Shown piece by piece: positions 1 to 5,116 of a DNA stretch of 6,708 nucleotides (within the stretch, counting starts at the first letter, position 1; every line of letters starts with the position of its first letter). The stretch is from an uncultured Acidobacteriota bacterium. GTDB lineage: Bacteria > Acidobacteriota > Vicinamibacteria > Vicinamibacterales > SCN-69-37. Position numbers and translations under genes: made by a program. The stretch lies in the NCBI GenBank assembly GCA_937880585.1, contig CALFMR010000148.1:1-6708 (forward strand), read 5' to 3'. The notes under the pieces were generated by a model. It was not told the DNA's origin, ran no database searches, and worked only from the letters and a program-made list of their open reading frames with translations.

Positions 1-1340
1 ACGGGTCGGACTCGGTCGGCGCACTCGGCGCGCTCAATCGCGTCTACCTGAACATCGGCCTCTTCAGCGAGGCGTGGCTGCTGCACTTCCAACCGCTCAT
101 CGGCGGCCGGCCGATCACGCCGATTCCAATCGCGACCGCCGAACGCAACTCGGTGTACTGGCAGGCGACCGAAGCGCAATCGATCCACATGGCGACGTTC
201 TTCCTGCACACGACGGCGCCGCACCACTTGAAGGACGTGCGCGATGGCGGCACGTACCTCGACGCCGACGCCGCCACGCTCCATCGCGGCAAGGAAGTCT
301 TCGCCGACTACTGCGCGCGCTGTCATTCGAGCAAGCTGCCGCCGCTGCCGGCCGGGCTCGACTTCAACGCGTGCAACGGCCGCGACTATCTCTCGTGCTG
401 GGATCGTTACTGGACGTGGACGAAGACCGACGACTTCAAGCGGCAGATGACAGCGATCGTCCTCGACGATCACTTCCTCGACGACAACTATCTCTCGACG
501 GATCTACGCGTGCCCGTGACGCTCGTCGGCACCAACGCGTGCAGTCCGGTCGCGACCAACGCGATTGCCGGCAACATCTGGGACAACTTCTCGTCCCAGT
601 CCTACAAGGCGCTGCCCTCGGTCGGCACGATCACCGTTCGCAATCCCATCACCGGCGCCTCGTCCGAGTTCACGTTGCCCGGCGGCGGACGCGGCTTCAT
701 CCGGCCGCCGTCGCTCATCAGCGCATGGTCGACGGCGCCCTTCTTCCAGAACAACAGCCTCGGTCGCTTCAATCCGAGCCCGTCGGCCGACGCGCGCGTC
801 GGCGTCTTCCACGACGCGATGGAACAGTTGCTCTGGCCCGAACGGCGGCCGAAGGACGCGATCTTCGCGAACGACAACGGACCCGGCGTGGGCGTGATCG
901 ATCGCACGACGGCCGACAGCTCGATCTGGGTGCCTTCGGGCTACGTGCCGCCGCCGCTGCGACCGCTCCTCGGCTTCGGTCAGCGCACGTTCCCGTTCCT
1001 CTTCCGCAACGGCGAACTGACGATCGGGCCCATCCCGAAGGGCTTTCCCGTCAGCCTTCTCGCCAACGCGGATCTGACGGGCGCCGATCTCCCCGACGCC
1101 GAGCGTCGCGCGCGGCAGAAGGAGCTCGTGCATCTGCTCAAAGTGCTGAAGCACGACGTCGAGGACGGCCGCGACATCTTCGCGGATCCGGTCCTCGTCA
1201 ACGGCCTGCTCGCGACGAGCAAGTGTCCGGACTTCGTGGTCAACAAAGGCCACTACTTCGGCACGAGCCTGCAGCCGGACGAGGCGCCGCTCAGCGACGC
1301 CGACAAGCAGGCGCTCATCGCCTTCATCGAGACGTTCTGA
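1..1340 (+). CDS. Dihaem-type cytochrome c oxidoreductase (RoxA/cytochrome c peroxidase-like), 5'-truncated
   Basis: The reading frame is open from the window's left edge (first full codon at base 3) to TGA at 1338-1340, so the N-terminus lies outside; the Met at 153 is internal because homologous-looking sequence (LNRVYLNIGLFSEAW) precedes it in frame. One haem-attachment motif, CARCH, is encoded at 312-326. Farther on, RPPSLISAWSTAPFFQNNS (around 702-760) resembles the 'PxLxxxWxTAPYxHNGS' segment of the dihaem peroxidase/rubber-oxygenase superfamily, and the C-terminus (PLSDADKQALIAFIETF) has the usual terminal helix of that group. The first haem motif of a dihaem protein would lie roughly 200 residues upstream, off the window. 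It probably acts in the periplasm, passing electrons or oxidising an organic substrate. The GMC flavoprotein gene follows after one base, which implies shared transcription and perhaps shared chemistry. Exact subfamily and substrate are not determined. Confidence 0.8.
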   Translation, partial: GSDSVGALGALNRVYLNIGLFSEAWLLHFQPLIGGRPITPIPIATAERNSVYWQATEAQSIHMATFFLHTTAPHHLKDVRDGGTYLDADAATLHRGKEVFADYCARCHSSKLPPLPAGLDFNACNGRDYLSCWDRYWTWTKTDDFKRQMTAIVLDDHFLDDNYLSTDLRVPVTLVGTNACSPVATNAIAGNIWDNFSSQSYKALPSVGTITVRNPITGASSEFTLPGGGRGFIRPPSLISAWSTAPFFQNNSLGRFNPSPSADARVGVFHDAMEQLLWPERRPKDAIFANDNGPGVGVIDRTTADSSIWVPSGYVPPPLRPLLGFGQRTFPFLFRNGELTIGPIPKGFPVSLLANADLTGADLPDAERRARQKELVHLLKVLKHDVEDGRDIFADPVLVNGLLATSKCPDFVVNKGHYFGTSLQPDEAPLSDADKQALIAFIETF

Positions 1341-1341
1341 C

Positions 1342-3384
1342 GTGAGCGGTCACCAGGATCGGAACGGCGTGACGCGCCGCGACGTGCTGAAGATCGGTGC
1401 GGCAGCGGGCGCGGCGGCGGCTGTCCGGCGGACGCACGCGGCACCGACGTCAGCCTCGTTATCGCGCGACGCACGCACGCTGGCGAACGCGCAGACGGCT
1501 GCCACGCAAGAGCCGTCGACCGACAACTCCACTTTCACCCCGGACTTCATCGTCATCGGCTCCGGCGCCGGCGGTGGAACCGTGGCCGCACGACTGGCCG
1601 AGCGCGGCTTCCGTGTACTCGTGCTCGAAGCCGGCCGCGACGCAGCCACGCTTCCGCCCGGCGAACGGCCTGAGGACTACGCGGTGCCCGCGTTCCATCC
1701 GTTCGCGACCGAGAACCCGGCCATGCGCTGGGACTTCTGGGTGCGGCACTACGCCGACGAGGCGCAGCAGCGGCGCGATCCGAAGTATCGCGAGACGTTC
1801 GACGGACGCCGCGTCGACGGCGTCTGGTATCCCCGCGCGGCCGCGCTCGGCGGGTGCACGGCGCACAACGCGATGATCTTCGTCGCGCCGCACGACGCGG
1901 ACTGGAACGCGCTCGCCGACATCACGGGCGACCGTTCGTGGGAAGCGGACGGGATGTGGACGTACTTCCAGCGCATCGAGCGCTGCCGGTATCGGCCGTG
2001 GGAGCGCGCGCTCGCACGGATCGGCCTGAATCCGAGCGGTCACGGCTGGTCGGGCTGGCTCGACGTCGAGCACGCCGTGCCGCGCGCCGCGATGCGCGGC
2101 CGCGATCTCCGTCGCGCGATTCTCGACTCGATCGCCGCGGGCGCCGACGTCTTCGGTCCGGCCATCGGCGATCGCGCACGCTGGAAGAGCGCCGCTGACC
2201 CGAACGACGCACGCGCCGCGCGCAGCGGCGCCGTGGGCTTGCGCTACACGCCGCTCTCCACGCATGACCACGTCCGCGTCGGCGCGCGCGAGCGTCTGCG
2301 CGACGTGCAGGCACGCTATCCCGATCGCTTGCGCATCGAGACCGACGCGCTCGCGACGCGCGTCCTCTTCGACGGCACGCGCGCGGTCGGCGTCGAGTAT
2401 CGCAAGGGCGAACGGCTGTACCACGCGCATCCGTCCCCCAACGCCGCACCGGGCGATTTACGGCAGGTCCGCGCCGCGCGTGAGGTCATCCTCGCCGGCG
2501 GCGTCTTCAACACGCCCCAATTGCTGATGCTCTCCGGCATCGGCCCAGCCGACGTCCTTGGCGAGCACGACATTCCCGTCCGCGTCGATCTCGCTGGCGT
2601 TGGACGCAACCTTCAGGATCGCTACGAAGTGGGCATCGTCAACCGCATGGCGTTCGACGCATGGAGCGCGCTCGACGGCGCGACGTTCACGACCGGCGAC
2701 GCGCAATACCAGCAGTGGTCAACGCACCGCGACGGCGTGTACACGACGAACGGATCGCTGCTGTGCGCGATCGCGAGCTCCAGCCCCGGCCTGCCCTCGC
2801 CCGATCTTTTCTGCTACGCGCTCCTGGCGGATTTCCAGGGCTACGAGCCCGGCTACGCGGCGCGCCTGCCGAAGAATCCGAACTGCCTCCCGTGGGTCGT
2901 ACTGAAAGGCCACACAAACAACGTCGCCGGCACGGTGACACTGCGCTCGGCCAATCCGCTCGACACCCCCGTCGTGGACTTCCGGTACTTCGAAGAAGGC
3001 AGCGACGCGTCGGGCGACGATCTCCGCGCGGTCGTCGCGGGCGTGAAGCTCGTGCGCGCGCTCACGCGACGGCTCGCCGAAGATGGCCTCGTCGCGCGTG
3101 AAGAGCTGCCGGGCTCCGACGTCGAGAGCGACGCCGCGCTCACGACCTTCGTCCGCGATCACGCGTGGGGCCATCACGCGTCCTGCACCTGCCGCATCGG
3201 CGATCGCGACGACGGCGGCGTCCTGTCGGGCGACTTCCGCGTCCACGGCACCGAGGGCCTGCGTGTGGTCGACGCGTCGGTCTTCCCCCGCGTGCCCGGA
3301 CTCTTCATCGTCAGCGCCGTCTACATGATTGGCGAGAAGGCGGCTGACGCGATCTCGGCGACCTACCAGCGAGGCGACTCATGA
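1342..3384 (+). CDS. Tat-exported GMC family FAD-dependent oxidoreductase
   Basis: 680 aa, GTG start one base after the cytochrome stop; this start places a twin-arginine motif (TRRDVLK, residues 11-17) before an alanine-rich stretch, with a plausible cleavage site near THA-AP (31-35), so periplasmic export is likely. The FAD Rossmann motif is GSGAGG at 73-78 with the ribose-binding Glu at E96. GMC signature 1 is the segment at 164-178 (core GGCTAHNAM), and signature 2 is GGVFNTPQLLMLSGIGP at 386-402. The conserved active-site His is H612 in HASCTCRIG, followed by LRVVDASVFPRVPG and IGEKAAD. GMC enzymes oxidise alcohols, sugars or sterols using FAD. In aryl-alcohol oxidase and choline oxidase a second active-site His or Asn follows; by my unaided alignment that position here is F655. 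The cytochrome gene next door suggests electrons may pass to haem rather than O2, which is inference. The substrate cannot be read from sequence. The 3' end overlaps the next gene by 4 bases. Confidence 0.93.
   Translation: MSGHQDRNGVTRRDVLKIGAAAGAAAAVRRTHAAPTSASLSRDARTLANAQTAATQEPSTDNSTFTPDFIVIGSGAGGGTVAARLAERGFRVLVLEAGRDAATLPPGERPEDYAVPAFHPFATENPAMRWDFWVRHYADEAQQRRDPKYRETFDGRRVDGVWYPRAAALGGCTAHNAMIFVAPHDADWNALADITGDRSWEADGMWTYFQRIERCRYRPWERALARIGLNPSGHGWSGWLDVEHAVPRAAMRGRDLRRAILDSIAAGADVFGPAIGDRARWKSAADPNDARAARSGAVGLRYTPLSTHDHVRVGARERLRDVQARYPDRLRIETDALATRVLFDGTRAVGVEYRKGERLYHAHPSPNAAPGDLRQVRAAREVILAGGVFNTPQLLMLSGIGPADVLGEHDIPVRVDLAGVGRNLQDRYEVGIVNRMAFDAWSALDGATFTTGDAQYQQWSTHRDGVYTTNGSLLCAIASSSPGLPSPDLFCYALLADFQGYEPGYAARLPKNPNCLPWVVLKGHTNNVAGTVTLRSANPLDTPVVDFRYFEEGSDASGDDLRAVVAGVKLVRALTRRLAEDGLVAREELPGSDVESDAALTTFVRDHAWGHHASCTCRIGDRDDGGVLSGDFRVHGTEGLRVVDASVFPRVPGLFIVSAVYMIGEKAADAISATYQRGDS
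3371..3374 (+). promoter_or_regulatory. Ribosome binding site of the decapeptide-repeat protein
   Basis: GAGG lies 6 bases before the ATG at 3381, inside the last codons of the GMC gene. It supports the ATGA-overlap start for the downstream gene and hence translational coupling. Confidence 0.5.
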
Positions 3385-4106
3385 CGTCGAACATCGTGCA
3401 CGTGACCGTGGCGCTGGCGATTGTCGCCGGCGGCGCCGGCTGCTCGCTCGCGACAGCCGTTCGGCAGAATTCGGACGCGATCGCCGAGAGCTCGGCGACG
3501 ATCACGGACAACACGAGCGCCGTACGCGAGTCGACGACGGGCACGGGTGCGCTCGTGCCGGCGCTCCAACACGTCGGACAGCTCGAGCAGCCGATGACTT
3601 CGGTCGCTGCGCTCGGTCCGTCGCTCACCGGTGTGGCGGCGCTCGGCGAACCGATGGGCCGGCTGGCCGCGCTCGACGGCCCGATGCGCAACCTGGCCGG
3701 TCTCGACGCGCCGATGACGCGGCTCGTCGGCCTGCAGCCCAGCCTCGACGCGGCCGCTCGTCTCAGCGATCCGCTCGCGCAGGTTGCTGATATGCGCGCG
3801 AGTCTCGAGAGCGTCGCCGCGCTGCAGCCCTCGCTCGATCGCGTCTCGTCGCTCCAGACAACGCTCGCCGACGTCGCGAGTCTTCGCGCGCCGATGAACG
3901 ACCTCGGGCAGCTTCGCCAGCCGCTCGAACGTGTGGGCGCGCTCGGTGACACGCTCGCGCGTCTCGGCCCGATCATCGCGATTGCCGGCCATCCCATCGC
4001 GATCGTGTTCATCGCGCTCCTGGCCCTTGCCGCGTGGGGCGCGGTGACGTTCGTCGCGGTCCGGGCCGCGATCCGCTCGGCGGCGCGCGCCGGCGCCCGG
4101 CCCTGA
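3381..4106 (+). CDS. Envelope protein with fourteen 10-residue repeats, export signal and C-terminal membrane helix
   Basis: 241 aa; the ATG overlaps the GMC stop (ATGA) and has a GAGG ribosome site, so it belongs to the same operon. The N-terminus is a hydrophobic export signal (residues 5-20) ending at C21; GGAGC could be a lipobox, but Gly at -3 is unusual, so lipidation is uncertain. Residues 22-57 are polar and rich in Ser/Thr. Residues 58-197 are fourteen perfectly spaced decapeptides of the form L-x-x-P/S-M/L-x-x-V/L-A/G-x. A strongly hydrophobic segment follows (about 198-229), then a basic tail (RSAARAGARP), which by the positive-inside rule puts the tail in the cytoplasm and the repeats outside. 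No family is recognised; the function is unknown. Its position suggests it anchors, organises or spaces the cytochrome/GMC pair in the envelope. It is not an obvious member of the downstream SIR2/STAND unit, which has its own promoter. Confidence 0.85.
   Translation: MTSNIVHVTVALAIVAGGAGCSLATAVRQNSDAIAESSATITDNTSAVRESTTGTGALVPALQHVGQLEQPMTSVAALGPSLTGVAALGEPMGRLAALDGPMRNLAGLDAPMTRLVGLQPSLDAAARLSDPLAQVADMRASLESVAALQPSLDRVSSLQTTLADVASLRAPMNDLGQLRQPLERVGALGDTLARLGPIIAIAGHPIAIVFIALLALAAWGAVTFVAVRAAIRSAARAGARP
3552..3971 (+). repeat. Array of fourteen in-frame 30-bp units encoding decapeptides
   Basis: Leucine (once Met) recurs at residues 58, 68, 78 and so on to 188 without one insertion or deletion. 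Position 5 is always Met or Leu (62 to 192), position 8 is Val, Leu or once Ala, and position 9 is mostly Ala or Gly. Pro occupies position 4 in units 2, 4, 5, 6, 8, 12 and 13, and is replaced by Ala, Ser or Thr elsewhere. Sample units are LEQPMTSVAA, LGEPMGRLAA and LRQPLERVGA. At DNA level the copies have diverged and share mainly codon positions under constraint, so this is an old, selected protein repeat rather than a fresh tandem duplication. Hydrophobic spacing of 4-3-3 suits an amphipathic helix with a decad register. Confidence 0.9.
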
Positions 4107-4114
4107 CATTCGCG

Positions 4115-4143
4115 TTGACAGCGCCCATGATGACGCCGACAAT
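4115..4143 (+). promoter_or_regulatory. Sigma70-like promoter for the SIR2-STAND unit
   Basis: TTGACA at 4115-4120 is a perfect -35 box; 17 bases later GACAAT at 4138-4143 matches 4 of 6 consensus -10 positions. Transcription would start near 4150, leaving a leader of about 20 bases before the ATG at 4172. It sits in the only real intergenic gap of the window, 65 bp, exactly where gene content changes. In such GC-rich DNA a perfect -35 box at the ideal spacing is unlikely to be accidental, but it is untested. Confidence 0.55.
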
Positions 4144-4148
4144 GGCGC
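4121..4148 (+). promoter_or_regulatory. Imperfect inverted repeat over the promoter spacer and -10, possible operator
   Basis: GCGCCCAT at 4121-4128 pairs with ATGGCGC at 4142-4148 (7 pairs, one bulged C), with a 13-base loop between. The right arm covers the last two bases of the -10 box, so a protein bound here would block RNA polymerase. No run of T follows, so it is a poor terminator for the upstream genes. It is short enough to be chance in GC-rich sequence. Confidence 0.25.
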
Positions 4149-4171
4149 GATCTCACGACAGCCTGTAGGCC

Positions 4172-5116
4172 ATGGCCGACATCGAACCGCCGTTCGGTGA
4201 CATCTGGGACGGCCTCCGTGCGGGCCGCGTCATTCCGTTCCTCGGCGCCGGCGCGTCGATCGTCGGCCGCGCGGAGGGCGCGGCATGGCATGCGTCCGAA
4301 GCGGCGTTCCTGCCGAGTGGGCGCGAGCTCGCGCACTTCCTCGCCGAGCGCAGCAATTTTCCATCGCAGGATCCGGCCGACGTCGACGATCTCGCGAAGG
4401 TCGCCTCGTACACGGCCGACGTCTCGGGCCGCGCGATGCTGCGCCAGCGGCTGCGCGCGGTCTTCAATCACCCGTATCGCGGCAGTCCGCTCCATGCGTT
4501 TCTCGCCGAGGTCTCGACGCCGCTGCTCATCGTCGTCACGAACTACGACACGCTGCTCGAACAGGCGTTTCAAGCCGCGGGGAAACCGTACGACCTCGTC
4601 GTCTACCCCGCCGACCGCGCCGCGATCGGCCATGCCTTGCTTTGGTGGCCGCACGGGCAGACCGATCCCGTCGCGGTCGAAGCCAAGGAGCTCGATCTCG
4701 ATCTGGAGCGCACGACGGTCATCTACAAGATGCACGGCACGACGTGGCCGGCGAGCGAGACGTGGGACAACTTCGTCATCACCGAAGAGGACTACGTCGA
4801 GTTCCTGTCGCGCATGACGACGAACTCGAGCTCCGCAGTGCCCGCGCAGTTCTATCAGTACTCGCGGCAGCGCAGCTTCCTCTTCCTCGGCTACAGCCTG
4901 CACGACTGGAACCTGCGCGTCGTGCTGCGGAACCTGCGGCGGCAGTTCGAAACGATGACGGGCAAGAGCGACGAAGACGACGTGCCGTCGTGGGCGATTC
5001 AACGCCGGCCATCGCCGCTCGAACGACGGCTGTGGAGCCGGCGGCGTGTGGATATCTTCGACATGGACATCGACCAGTTCGTGAGCCAGCTGGCCGACTG
5101 GAAGCGCCGTGACTGA
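4172..5116 (+). CDS. SIR2-like (SIR2_2 type) probable NAD-hydrolysing effector
   Basis: 314 aa, complete for a single SIR2-like domain. In order: the NAD-binding loop GAGAS (25-29, within IPFLGAGAS), VVTNYDTLLE (121-130) with the conserved TNYD, the probable catalytic His H188 in YKMHG, FVITEEDYVEFLS (201-213), and FLGYSLHDWNLR (238-249), the second characteristic NAD-site motif of prokaryotic SIR2-like proteins. The C-terminal end (SPLERRLW to DIDQFVSQL) also matches the usual layout. The protein contains no cysteine at all, so it lacks the four-Cys zinc site of true sirtuin deacylases. Relatives in DSR, Thoeris, SIR2-Argonaute and SIR2-bearing Avs systems deplete NAD after phage sensing; the same role here is inference. 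ATG 4172 is chosen because it lies just after the promoter and precedes the first conserved motif by 24 residues; no strong ribosome site is seen. It overlaps the STAND gene by 8 bases. Confidence 0.9.
   Translation: MADIEPPFGDIWDGLRAGRVIPFLGAGASIVGRAEGAAWHASEAAFLPSGRELAHFLAERSNFPSQDPADVDDLAKVASYTADVSGRAMLRQRLRAVFNHPYRGSPLHAFLAEVSTPLLIVVTNYDTLLEQAFQAAGKPYDLVVYPADRAAIGHALLWWPHGQTDPVAVEAKELDLDLERTTVIYKMHGTTWPASETWDNFVITEEDYVEFLSRMTTNSSSAVPAQFYQYSRQRSFLFLGYSLHDWNLRVVLRNLRRQFETMTGKSDEDDVPSWAIQRRPSPLERRLWSRRRVDIFDMDIDQFVSQLADWKRRD

Noticed and set aside
153..1340. Start of the cytochrome gene at ATG 153
   Set aside because: The frame is open to base 3 and the upstream residues continue the family-like sequence, so the true start is outside the window.
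74..1345. 423-codon + strand frame overlapping the cytochrome
   Set aside because: Arg/Ala-rich translation without motifs; the overlapping frame encodes CARCH and the dihaem-type C-terminus.
4121..4148. Rho-independent terminator after the repeat protein
   Set aside because: The hairpin is short, has a bulge and a 13-base loop, and is followed by mixed sequence instead of a T-run.
4172..5116. Classical sirtuin protein deacylase
   Set aside because: The protein has no cysteines, so the four-Cys zinc site is absent; the TNYD and FLGYSLxD motifs are those of the bacterial SIR2-like NADase group.
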